From positions 1,034 through 65,033 of the forward strand of contig DAPJ01000005.1 of NCBI GenBank assembly GCA_002502095.1: 64,000 bases of DNA, written 5' to 3'. A program made the position numbers and the translations under genes. Positions 27,801 to 35,008 of this stretch are shown here, piece after piece; within the stretch, counting starts at the first letter, position 1; each line of letters opens with the position of its first letter. The DNA comes from Euryarchaeota archaeon UBA62 (GTDB lineage Archaea > Thermoplasmatota > Poseidoniia > Poseidoniales > Thalassarchaeaceae). The notes under the pieces were generated by a model. The model ran no database searches. It saw nothing but the letters and a program-made list of their open reading frames with translations, and was not told the DNA's origin.

Positions 27801-30596
27801 CTTCCCGATGGCTGGGAGGCGAGATATACTTGCTCTTGGAATAAGGACAACAAGGGAATCAATCCATTGAATGGTTCAGACGCACTCAACAACCCCGACG
27901 GTGATGGTTACGATATCAATATGGACGGCGTACTATCAATGGATGAGCAACTGGTAAATTGGCTCGAATACCATCTGAAAGATCAGATTATATATGCTGA
28001 TTCAACTGAGTCAGGAATGGAATTCCCAAACGGATTCGTCACGAACCTGTCACACTCTTCATGGCAGGGACTCGCTCCAGGCTCCTTTGGAGAGTACACT
28101 AGTACTGCATACCTAAGCTTGGTCAATGGAACTACTGTGGAAGATGTCGGCTCTGGAAATCCACTTTCTTCCGACTCAGACAGAGATGGAATGCCAGATG
28201 GTTGGGAATACTACCATTCACGATGGAGTTTGTTTGATGAAAAATGGACTCTAAATCCAGTAGATGAAAGAGATCAAGATGGCGATCCCGACGGGGATGG
28301 AATGAATAACTGGGAAGAATACAATTCAATAGATGGAAATCTCAGTGAGACAGACTCTCTTGTTACATCGCCACAATTCTACTTACTGAGCGTAGGAGGG
28401 GAACTACTTCCTACTCCATGGCTTTCTGCAGAGTCAACATACTCTTTCGGACACTTCCTGTCTGAAGATCAGAAGAACCTAACGGGACTGACTGCAGATC
28501 CAAATAATCCTGACACGGACGGAGATGGACTGTTAGATGGAATTGAATTAATTTTCACAAGATGGAACTCAACCGATTCTGTATGGACTCTAAATCCCTT
28601 GGTATCTGGTGATGGATATTATGATTCGGATTTAGACGGAATCACCGATCAAGTTGAACTCAACCTTACCAATAATAACCCTGCCAATGGGGGACTCTCT
28701 CCTCCAGATGCCCCTAGAATGTGGGAAGAGGCTGACTCGATTGATCCTTCTGAGGCCAACAACAGAGTCTTCAGGATTCTGTTTGGAAAGGAAGGAAAGG
28801 CCCAACTAGCCATGGAGCAATACCAAGATTGGCTGTCAGGGAGTCCAGCAAAACCACTCCTATCTGCCCTTCTAGGAATATCAGATCCTAATGACGTGGA
28901 TACCGATAGAGATGGGATGAGTGATGGGTATGAGTATTGGTTCACACAGTGGAACCTAGAGCAAAATATATGGGAGATGAATCCCTTAACAGGAACTGAT
29001 GTTTCTAGAGATTCGGACGACGACTCGTACGACTGTGATGGAAACGGTCAGATTTCAGACTCAGAGTCATTTGATAACTTGGCGGAATATGAGTCTAGAA
29101 TTTATGGAAAAAAGATAGCTGTGGATACAATTCCAAATGAGACAGGTCTGGTTTCATATGGTGCCGACGCGATTAATGCATTTATCGGAGAGGAGGGAAT
29201 GTCATATGATGCCGCGTTTGGACAGCTGTATGATATGTTCAGAAGCAAGAGTCTGGAATCTTCAGATAGAATGGGCCTAATCAATTCTTTACAACCGGAT
29301 AATTTCAATATCAGCCTAGCCGGAGTGAGCGATCCTACAGATGATGATTCAGATCTTGATGGGATGCCCGATGGTTGGGAATTTTGCTATTCGATATATG
29401 GCGAATTCTTGCCTGTTAATGATTTCAGGTGGTCTTTAAATCCAATTAATCCATTAGACATAAACTATGATCCCGACTCTGATGGATGGTTCGATAGGGA
29501 AATCACTGATGTTCCCGCTCCTCAGGGAACATGGGAGTCAAGACAGTTCTCAGAGTATGAACCGGAAGGACAGATCCCCCAAGGAGTCCAGTCTCTACTT
29601 TTCTCCAATTTAATGGAGTACAACAACGGCACACACCCATTAGATGATGATAGCGATGACGATTCCAGTGTGATGAAGCCTGTTTTCACTAATGGTGTAG
29701 TCACGTCATATGTCAAGGACTCCAATCTATCTGATGGAAGAGAGGTGTTCAAGTACGGTACTAACCCACTGGACAACGATACAGATGGAGATATGATGCC
29801 GGACTTCTACGAGTATTACAGAGGTTGGAACGAAACAAATGATAACTGGTCTTCCAGACTGCAAATTTCAGTTGTATGGCATCAAGTTACTTCTGTTGTC
29901 TGGAAACCAGTACAGGTTTCTAATGGAGTGATAACTAGGCCTGTTCTAGAATGGGCTTGGTTCACTCACGATCCAACAGATCCCTCTGATGCTGGCCAAG
30001 ATGCGGATAACGATGGTGCTTGGGACTGCTCTGGAGGGAGTTGCATTTACCAGCCCTACAACAACTTCCAAGAATACTTCGGAGTAGTCAATGCTTCAAT
30101 GTCATCTCCTTCTCTGGTCAGAGCATCAAATCTTGTTGACTGTTCGGGAGAGCCAGTATCCGAGTGGTGGCAATTAAGGGAGAGCCTCTTAGGGACCTGC
30201 TCTGGCAGCTCGTCCATTTCTACTAATTATTTCAGAATGAATAAAATTAATGATAATGATAGACTCTATGCGTTGGTAATCAATGACTACGATTTGGACT
30301 ATGAGAATGTCGATAGTAGCAATGACTTAACTTCGCTCAATGGCGAGTGGACGGATACGTTCAACAGGATTGCAGGAGACCAGTATCATCTTCCAAATAT
30401 TTTCCTCGGAGAGTACGTGTATGGTTGGTGGATACTCGATATCGATGGCGATCAGATTGCAGACGGTACAGACCCTACCAATTGGGATACCGATGGAGAT
30501 TGGCTAAACGATCATTTTGAGATTGAGGACGATTTACTAGATGGGATAAGGGGGAATAGTGGTTCGCCGATAAGGTACGATGACAGGTCAACCTAG
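24858..30596 (+). CDS. Giant secreted protein with calcium-binding (TSP3-like) repeats
   Basis: A 1,912-residue protein with a signal peptide (FIVLLLLSSLAFVSQT). Most of it consists of Asp-rich loops of thrombospondin type 3 or dockerin-like type: DTDGDGLPDGYE, DSDFDGMPDGWEY, DTDGDGMPDGWE, DSDRDGMPDGWEY and others. These are expected to bind calcium and stiffen the chain. A segment between about residues 385 and 745 is free of these loops and looks like a beta-propeller (IIVGSKYGVTTLDPFGEI, FLVIGTNLGVHCVSMENG, VVLGSRDGTWCLEGG). Unlike neighbouring surface proteins, no C-terminal membrane helix is present; it ends SPIRYDDRST. It is therefore released or held by other proteins or calcium. I see no sign that a frameshift removed an anchor. 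Ligand and function are unknown. Confidence 0.85.
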   Translation: MRRKQTAAFIVLLLLSSLAFVSQTRPQSPVDSTNPTDAQGGAPPATDADEDRIPDQYESIYGEDIVIDTPEGSFEVLGLDMNNGTDNMSDHDRDGAVALLEYCWPYTLDKCFTDRLSLTGKPPELTESGNREYLDPTSSDTDGDGLPDGYEIHMCTEGGLGYLNATNAWTCLWFDPLDPSDSTEDIDRCEDFSFGCGDGFDVNRDGHIDVTERYSNSEEYSFGTPENWITERDGLWCSGIIPGMSENACQESIVRPTGDDGWLGTDPTRSDSDYYSWSDLLATGLVIPGDGIPDGWEAHYGLDPRNASDAILDSDNDGWDADRDGYVIPDTSTATAAWGEAFSNYEEYMVYYDEGSWVKPGIRGTAGTSHDGTVLTFDQSTQTQLVDAAVHTMIKDSEQQRIIVGSKYGVTTLDPFGEISSLHNLRPGVEMTSMVRWSPGGNSDFLVIGTNLGVHCVSMENGLPIMSSLSESEIGHVVSMMELDTGSDNLDLMVFGHQKAWTVSVSDEGSGGDCWSGGRSVSVGQEILSSPLTEALSDSEVSANDAVQVPIQGRGPLLMVATNSGLIAWNTTDGVTSAGDPWWVFDIEDAETFVRMADLLNESKSAVVNVLEPAGPILDNGELEEVTGVWMGTAGGLHLIDLSIFMQMPRSSISNDRMFNSERWTEGANDIRSVMAIEGMVVLGSRDGTWCLEGGHTGVLGPYINQTRMPGMVTNLILMENGDEDWIFSGSSPGRFMNIMPIDPLSDDSDFDGMPDGWEYVHGLDPTDPFDRERDADADGVSFPLIDGTIFIREWSNLEEFRYVNTSQFGTNGTDPRNIDSDGDGLTDGEEYWGWFLDSTSFSCHYLNDDYVCDDSSSQSETVHLEGWLGSGAGGGTDGPTDPTNPDTDGDGMPDGWEIENRRWIGDIYTGGNLWTLDPRDPNDAEEDADGDGLSNLCEYKWGEIIDDVIREGLPSHGESNESALSWVPTDPNNVDSDGDTLPDGWEARYTCSWNKDNKGINPLNGSDALNNPDGDGYDINMDGVLSMDEQLVNWLEYHLKDQIIYADSTESGMEFPNGFVTNLSHSSWQGLAPGSFGEYTSTAYLSLVNGTTVEDVGSGNPLSSDSDRDGMPDGWEYYHSRWSLFDEKWTLNPVDERDQDGDPDGDGMNNWEEYNSIDGNLSETDSLVTSPQFYLLSVGGELLPTPWLSAESTYSFGHFLSEDQKNLTGLTADPNNPDTDGDGLLDGIELIFTRWNSTDSVWTLNPLVSGDGYYDSDLDGITDQVELNLTNNNPANGGLSPPDAPRMWEEADSIDPSEANNRVFRILFGKEGKAQLAMEQYQDWLSGSPAKPLLSALLGISDPNDVDTDRDGMSDGYEYWFTQWNLEQNIWEMNPLTGTDVSRDSDDDSYDCDGNGQISDSESFDNLAEYESRIYGKKIAVDTIPNETGLVSYGADAINAFIGEEGMSYDAAFGQLYDMFRSKSLESSDRMGLINSLQPDNFNISLAGVSDPTDDDSDLDGMPDGWEFCYSIYGEFLPVNDFRWSLNPINPLDINYDPDSDGWFDREITDVPAPQGTWESRQFSEYEPEGQIPQGVQSLLFSNLMEYNNGTHPLDDDSDDDSSVMKPVFTNGVVTSYVKDSNLSDGREVFKYGTNPLDNDTDGDMMPDFYEYYRGWNETNDNWSSRLQISVVWHQVTSVVWKPVQVSNGVITRPVLEWAWFTHDPTDPSDAGQDADNDGAWDCSGGSCIYQPYNNFQEYFGVVNASMSSPSLVRASNLVDCSGEPVSEWWQLRESLLGTCSGSSSISTNYFRMNKINDNDRLYALVINDYDLDYENVDSSNDLTSLNGEWTDTFNRIAGDQYHLPNIFLGEYVYGWWILDIDGDQIADGTDPTNWDTDGDWLNDHFEIEDDLLDGIRGNSGSPIRYDDRST
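24996..30560 (+). repeat. Coding repeats for Asp-rich calcium loops
   Basis: At least fifteen copies of a D-x-D-x-D-G-x-x-D-G-[WY]-E-[YI] type loop are spread over this stretch. From about 28150 on, they belong to a larger unit. Each unit has a D(S/T)DxDGMPDGWEY loop, a linker with R/Q-W and W-x-LNP, then a second loop ending in an N-x-x-EY motif. Units are spaced roughly 100-150 codons apart. The copies are diverged at DNA level, so this is old duplication. Confidence 0.75.
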
Positions 30597-30626
30597 TATC
30601 TCAAAAAAACAATCCTGGGAATAGTT

Positions 30627-31100
30627 ATGGACGAACAAGACGGACAAATACCAAGCAAATCCTCGCCTACAGAGGAAAAGCTTCTGTTCCTTCAAGAGAA
30701 TATGGTCAACTTCATCAATCAATACGGTCAACCTGTGATAGAAGTATCATTAGTAATTTCAAAATATATCCGTATTATAGTTAAAGAACTTGAAGAAAAG
30801 GCATCGAATACCAATGAGGAGCTTCCCGAAGACTTACTCTCTCCTCGGCCAGTAGAATCCTCTGATGAAGATCCAGTCATGGACTCATTCCCCTTGGAGA
30901 GGATACTGGAATCGGTTGATCAGGATAGAATGGATATTCTCGACACAATCATTCGAACCATACTGAACGAGACTGAATTACCCTTCATTCCGGCACTAGC
31001 TGTCCTCAGAGATTGGGAGCACATTATCAGGACACAACTGGTAAAATCAACTAGTCCAGGGCATCTTTTCAGCCCATTACAACTTCCTGAAAATTTCTGA
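30627..31100 (+). CDS. Small acidic protein of unknown function
   Basis: A 157-residue soluble protein that I do not recognise. It is rich in Glu and Asp, with two likely helical parts: residues 15-60 (LLFLQENMVNFINQYGQPVI, then VSLVISKYIRIIVKELEEKA) and 95-145 (ERILESVDQDRMDILDTIIR, then a segment with DWEHIIRTQL). A Pro/Ser/Glu-rich linker joins them. No signal peptide, membrane helix or metal motif is seen. It starts 30 bases after the giant calcium-repeat gene and may be read on the same transcript. Its stop codon directly abuts that of the convergent membrane protein gene. Confidence 0.6.
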   Translation: MDEQDGQIPSKSSPTEEKLLFLQENMVNFINQYGQPVIEVSLVISKYIRIIVKELEEKASNTNEELPEDLLSPRPVESSDEDPVMDSFPLERILESVDQDRMDILDTIIRTILNETELPFIPALAVLRDWEHIIRTQLVKSTSPGHLFSPLQLPENF

Positions 31101-31424
31101 CTATCTAGTTCCGGCGACAATGCCACTAGATACCCACCATGCGTCAAATATAGACCAAACGAATAGAACTGGCCAGAGGAAAATAGACAAAATTAATGGA
31201 AACTGTATTACGAACCAACCAACTGATTTTCTATGCTGACGATTGAAGTGCTGTCCAAGGAACAGAAAAGGAACTAGGGATAGCAAAACTGCAACCAGTG
31301 GCCTTAATGCTCCCCAAGGACCAACTCCTCCACTCAACTCCTTCCAGATTACGCCAATTACTCCAATTGCAGTAACCTCATCCTCCTCCTCAGCAGGTAG
31401 AATCACCACGTATTCGTGCTCCAT
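31101..31424 (-). CDS. Small two-helix membrane protein
   Basis: A protein of about 107 residues with an acidic N-terminus (MEHEYVVILPAEEEDEVTAI) and two hydrophobic segments, around RPLVAVLLSLVPFLFLGQHF and GWFVIQFPLILSIFLWPVLF. It ends with WSIFDAWWVS. The second helix followed by SIFDAW resembles small archaeal membrane proteins of the TM2/DUF5683 kind, but this is only a resemblance. The frame is open back to 31475. I prefer ATG at 31424 because a TATA-like TCATATTGG on the minus strand lies about 26 bases upstream, giving a leaderless message. The function is unknown. Confidence 0.6.
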   Translation of the reverse strand: MEHEYVVILPAEEEDEVTAIGVIGVIWKELSGGVGPWGALRPLVAVLLSLVPFLFLGQHFNRQHRKSVGWFVIQFPLILSIFLWPVLFVWSIFDAWWVSSGIVAGTR

Positions 31425-31508
31425 CGTTCGTTGGAAGATGCCAATATGAATGAATGTGACTGCTAATAGACCCAAAAAGACAACCGTTGAGACCCGCTCG
31501 CCTACTCC

Positions 31509-32495
31509 ATGGAGGAAAAGAGGATTCTACTCACAGGCTTCGAACCATTCTCGGGCCTAGATATCAATGAGTCCTCAGAGGTTGTAAAAATAATTTCAAA
31601 TGCGGGGTTACAAGATATTGAAATCATCTCTAGTGTCCTATCCGTGGATGAAGGAGGAACTGAATCATCACTGGATATTCTCAAGGCCATGGAATTTGAT
31701 GCAGTAATCCATTTGGGGCTATCCAGAAATTCTGAGAAGATACTGCTTGAGAGATTTGCAACTAATATGATTTCAATGGAACTACCTGATAATTCTGGTA
31801 GGATGGTTAAGAAATCTAAAATTCTCGAAAACGCATCTGAAAGAATCGAGACAACGGTAAGCATACATAATTTCGATGAGGAATTTGAACACGATAAAGA
31901 TGTTCAATGGAGCTGCAGTGCTGGAAGCTACGTGTGTAATGAGACGTATTTCAAGACTCTATCTGCCCTCTCAAATTCTAATATTCCTATACTATTCATC
32001 CACCTGCCGAAGATGTCAGAGATTTCCCTCAATAAGCAGGTAGAGGTTGTCTCAAGAGCAATTAGACTAATGGTTACAAGGCCAAAATTGACAGTGGTCG
32101 GCGCCATGATCAGAGATGAGAATGGAAGTATATTGGCCTGTATGAGGCCAGAAGGGGACGCATGGTCTGGTTGGTGGGAGTTCCCAGGAGGAAAGGTTGA
32201 GGGGAATGAGTCACTCACAGATGCATTATCTAGGGAGATTGAAGAGGAGCTAGGCGTTTCAGTCTATCCAAGATCAAAGGTGTGCGAAATCAATCATAGT
32301 TACCAAGACAGGGATGTCAATCTCCATATTTTTGATTGTGGTATTGTCGATAGGAAAGACATTGTCCTCTTGGAGCACGATGAATCAAGATGGTTGTCAC
32401 AAGAAGAGCTCTTAGATGTAAAATGGCTACCTGCTGATCTTCCTACTATTGAGGTCTGGTATAGAGAAGGAATTCCCAATTCGAGCTCACCCTAA
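31509..32495 (+). CDS. Pyroglutamyl peptidase - Nudix hydrolase fusion
   Basis: A 328-residue two-domain protein. Residues 1-190 match peptidase family C15, which removes N-terminal pyroglutamate from peptides. The start ILLTGFEPFSG is the family hallmark and the triad is complete: Glu81 in LLERFATNM, Cys143 in SAGSYVCNETY and His165 in FIHLPKM. Residues 195-328 are a Nudix domain (TVVGAMIRDENGSILACMRP) with a full Nudix box at about residues 225-247: G, five residues, E, seven residues, then REIEEELGV. This part is of MutT type and would hydrolyse a nucleoside diphosphate derivative or oxidised nucleotide. The frame is continuous with no stop or internal ribosome-site gap. How the two activities are linked is unknown; peptide and nucleotide salvage or repair is a guess. 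Confidence 0.88.
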   Translation: MEEKRILLTGFEPFSGLDINESSEVVKIISNAGLQDIEIISSVLSVDEGGTESSLDILKAMEFDAVIHLGLSRNSEKILLERFATNMISMELPDNSGRMVKKSKILENASERIETTVSIHNFDEEFEHDKDVQWSCSAGSYVCNETYFKTLSALSNSNIPILFIHLPKMSEISLNKQVEVVSRAIRLMVTRPKLTVVGAMIRDENGSILACMRPEGDAWSGWWEFPGGKVEGNESLTDALSREIEEELGVSVYPRSKVCEINHSYQDRDVNLHIFDCGIVDRKDIVLLEHDESRWLSQEELLDVKWLPADLPTIEVWYREGIPNSSSP

Positions 32496-32974
32496 TCGAA
32501 CCACTCTCTTGGGCTTCCATCTTTGTACATTGATAATTCATCTCCAACAGCACGTGGAATCTCTCTTCTGCCCTCATGCCAAGTGGCCGACTCCAACCAT
32601 TCAATGAGGCCAACTCCAGTAATGGAGATATCAATATCCCCTCCGATCACTCTTTCACCAAGAGTGAACGATACCTTGCCGGCCAATGAAGCCAACCTGG
32701 AGATACTGAAATCGCAAATTTGGTCATCCTCCTCCATTGTCATCGCATCTAACGCGGTATCGAGGATAGATTGATTCCTAATAGCCTCCAGAAAATGATC
32801 TATTGACGATGATGTACCATAAATTATCTCTGGATTATTTTTCGAAGGAAAACCTCTTTCTCTATTAGTAATTTCAGGCGACCAGTCAGGAAACAATGAT
32901 TTTACAGATTCAATAACCTTGTCTAAATCCTCGTACGGTTGCAGGGTAGTTGAAATCTCAATCTCCCTAATCAT
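32492..32974 (-). CDS. UPF0201 family protein
   Basis: A protein of about 160 residues that matches the archaeal UPF0201 (DUF54) family. It begins MIREIEISTTLQPYEDLDKV and continues with SVKSLFPDW, a layout close to relatives that start with a beta-strand and an E-D-x-x-K-V motif. The middle has the family block DHFLEAIRNQSILDTALDAM. Family members adopt an RNA-binding-like fold and are suspected to act in translation or RNA processing, without proven function. The longer open frame to 33115 includes non-conserved sequence, so I chose ATG at 32974. The last four bases overlap the stop of the convergent fusion gene. Confidence 0.72.
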   Translation of the reverse strand: MIREIEISTTLQPYEDLDKVIESVKSLFPDWSPEITNRERGFPSKNNPEIIYGTSSSIDHFLEAIRNQSILDTALDAMTMEEDDQICDFSISRLASLAGKVSFTLGERVIGGDIDISITGVGLIEWLESATWHEGRREIPRAVGDELSMYKDGSPREWFD

Positions 32975-33063
32975 GACTCTTCGAGTACAACGAGGCTGAA
33001 AGTTTTGTTCATCCTTGCTCATGTACACGAATGATTCAAATGAGAAATTTCTAGGGGTCATAT

Positions 33064-33828
33064 ATGTCGGAACGCTCTCCTGCAATCTCACTGGCTTTGT
33101 TATTCGCACCAACATTGTGCGTCGTAGCGATTAGATTTGGATTGCCTGCTCTCGAGGAGGTTATCTCCCAAGATTATGTATTGGAGATTTCCATTCACGC
33201 ACTCGCTCTATCATTGGGTGTACTGATGCTTTACAGATATCTGAGAGTCGAAGATCATGAGTTTCATAGATCTCGGGCCATTAGGAGATTATCAAAGACT
33301 TACAAAAGTGAGGATCGAGGACTTTGGGAAGAGAAATCAGACCGCGCTTTGCAGAAGCTGGAAATCAAGGCAAACTCATCAAACAGGAGAATCAGTACGA
33401 AGGTTAGCAAGAGAATGACTGGAAAGGTCGGAAGTCTAAACACTGAGATGGATGAATCCGAGGTGGACGATGAGTACGAGGCGGAAGTACGCGTTTCCGG
33501 ACTTCAGACAATTATTGACGAGGAAAATATAGGCCCAATAGGAGAACAAAAAAATCGTATTTCAATATCTAATGCCATCAACTCCTTCCTAGATAGATCC
33601 GCCAGTAGGAGACTTCTGAAGATGAAGAGAAATGAAGAGAAGAAGAGAATAAAAGATCTTCAGAGAACCAAGAAGAGAGCGTCCAAAAATAAAATTTCAG
33701 GAAGTCCTTGGGACGACACCCCGTCTTCTTCAAACATTAGAACAGTCAACAAGTGCAATCATTGCGGGGCGATGAATGATAGTGACTCTCAGTATTGTAT
33801 CTCATGTGGAAATTACTTGTTATCATAG
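33064..33828 (+). CDS. Membrane-anchored protein with C-terminal zinc ribbon
   Basis: A 254-residue protein. Two hydrophobic segments lie at the N-terminus (AISLALLFAPTLCVVAIRF and EISIHALALSLGVLMLYRYL). A long, charged cytoplasmic part follows, rich in Lys, Arg and Glu (RLLKMKRNEEKKRIKDLQR), probably helical. The C-terminus holds a zinc ribbon with two CxxC pairs, CNHCGAMNDSDSQYCISCGN. Zinc ribbons of this type often bind nucleic acid or proteins, and the basic segment would fit RNA or ribosome contact near the membrane, but this is inference. It lies 39 bases before dnaJ on the same strand. Confidence 0.65.
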   Translation: MSERSPAISLALLFAPTLCVVAIRFGLPALEEVISQDYVLEISIHALALSLGVLMLYRYLRVEDHEFHRSRAIRRLSKTYKSEDRGLWEEKSDRALQKLEIKANSSNRRISTKVSKRMTGKVGSLNTEMDESEVDDEYEAEVRVSGLQTIIDEENIGPIGEQKNRISISNAINSFLDRSASRRLLKMKRNEEKKRIKDLQRTKKRASKNKISGSPWDDTPSSSNIRTVNKCNHCGAMNDSDSQYCISCGNYLLS

Positions 33829-33867
33829 GGAACGATTCAAATCACCCCTACTTTAGCCATTGACATC

Positions 33868-35007
33868 ATGACGGAGAAGAGGGACTACTACGATGTCCTT
33901 GAGATAAGCAGAAATGCTTCCGATGGTGACATCACAAAGGCGTTCAGATCACTCGCGAGGAAGTATCATCCAGACAAGAATCCAGATGACACAGAAGCAG
34001 AGAAAAAATTCAAGGAAGTCCAAGAGGCATACGCAATACTTTCCAATAAAGAAGAAAGAAGGAAGTATGACACCTTTGGTCACAGCGGACCAGGTTCATC
34101 CCCATTTGGTCCTGGTGGTTTCCAAGGAGTCAACATTAGTCTTGACGATTTATTCGGTGGTGGCTTTGATGGTATTTTCAACCAGTTCTTCGGCTCATCT
34201 AGAGGGCGGAGGAGGACCAAGGGTGATGATCTCATGTACCGTCACTCAGTACCATTCCAAGTAGCAATGGAAGGCTCTGAGGAAGAGATAGAAATCGAAG
34301 TTCTAAGAAAATGTAACGATTGTCAAGGGACAGGTTCAATGAATCCTTCCGGTGTGAGGGTGTGTCCAAATTGCGAAGGCAGGGGAAGGATAGAGAGGTT
34401 AGAAAGACTCGGTCCCTTCACACAAAGATCAGTTTCAGACTGTCCATCCTGCAATGGCAGTGGAAAACTTATCTCAGATCCGTGTAAATCATGCAATGGA
34501 CAAGGCCGTTCTAACCAAACCAAGAGGGTGAAATTTACCATCCCTCCGGGAGTCTCTTCAGGTGTCAGACTCAGGATGAGGGAGTATGGAGGAGCTCCCG
34601 CGAGCGATGATGGAATCCCCGGGGATCTTTATATCGAGATAGAAATCCAACGTCATCCATGGTTCGAGAGAGACTCTGCGGATCTTTTGATGGGACTTCC
34701 AGTTGGATTTTCAGATTTAGCCCTGGGAACTAAAATAGAAATTCCTCATATCGATGGAGAGAACCTCGTGGTGAAGATAGATCCAGGTTCTCAACCCGGG
34801 GATACAATTGAAATTCGAGGCAGGGGTTTACCCTTGCAAGGGAGTAAAAGAAGAGGTTCAGTAATGATTGTTCTGAAACTAGATATGCCAAGAAAACTCT
34901 CCAGAAATGAAAAAAAGAGAATTTCTTCATTGTCAGATATTTTAGGTTCGGACCATGATGGCATCGAAGAAAGAATCAGGGACGAAGCAGCCAAGAGAAG
35001 AAATTGA
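33868..35007 (+). CDS. dnaJ: Chaperone DnaJ (Hsp40)
   Basis: A 379-residue type I J-protein. It has a J domain (residues 4-67) with the HPD motif in KYHPDKNPDD, which stimulates the ATPase of DnaK. A Gly/Phe-rich linker follows (GFQGVNISLDDLFGGGFDGI). The cysteine-rich zinc domain (from Cys149) has all four CxxCxGxG units (CNDCQGTG, CPNCEGRG, CPSCNGSG, CKSCNGQG), and two beta-rich substrate-binding domains end the protein. Length and order are normal. In many genomes dnaJ lies beside dnaK and grpE; neither is here, so the partner is elsewhere. DnaJ/DnaK are thought to have reached archaea from bacteria. Confidence 0.96.
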   Translation: MTEKRDYYDVLEISRNASDGDITKAFRSLARKYHPDKNPDDTEAEKKFKEVQEAYAILSNKEERRKYDTFGHSGPGSSPFGPGGFQGVNISLDDLFGGGFDGIFNQFFGSSRGRRRTKGDDLMYRHSVPFQVAMEGSEEEIEIEVLRKCNDCQGTGSMNPSGVRVCPNCEGRGRIERLERLGPFTQRSVSDCPSCNGSGKLISDPCKSCNGQGRSNQTKRVKFTIPPGVSSGVRLRMREYGGAPASDDGIPGDLYIEIEIQRHPWFERDSADLLMGLPVGFSDLALGTKIEIPHIDGENLVVKIDPGSQPGDTIEIRGRGLPLQGSKRRGSVMIVLKLDMPRKLSRNEKKRISSLSDILGSDHDGIEERIRDEAAKRRN

Positions 35008-35008
35008 C

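Noticed and set aside
24996..30560. Repeated DNA considered as a CRISPR array or tandem satellite
   Set aside because: The repeats are in frame, diverged at DNA level and unevenly spaced; they encode calcium loops.
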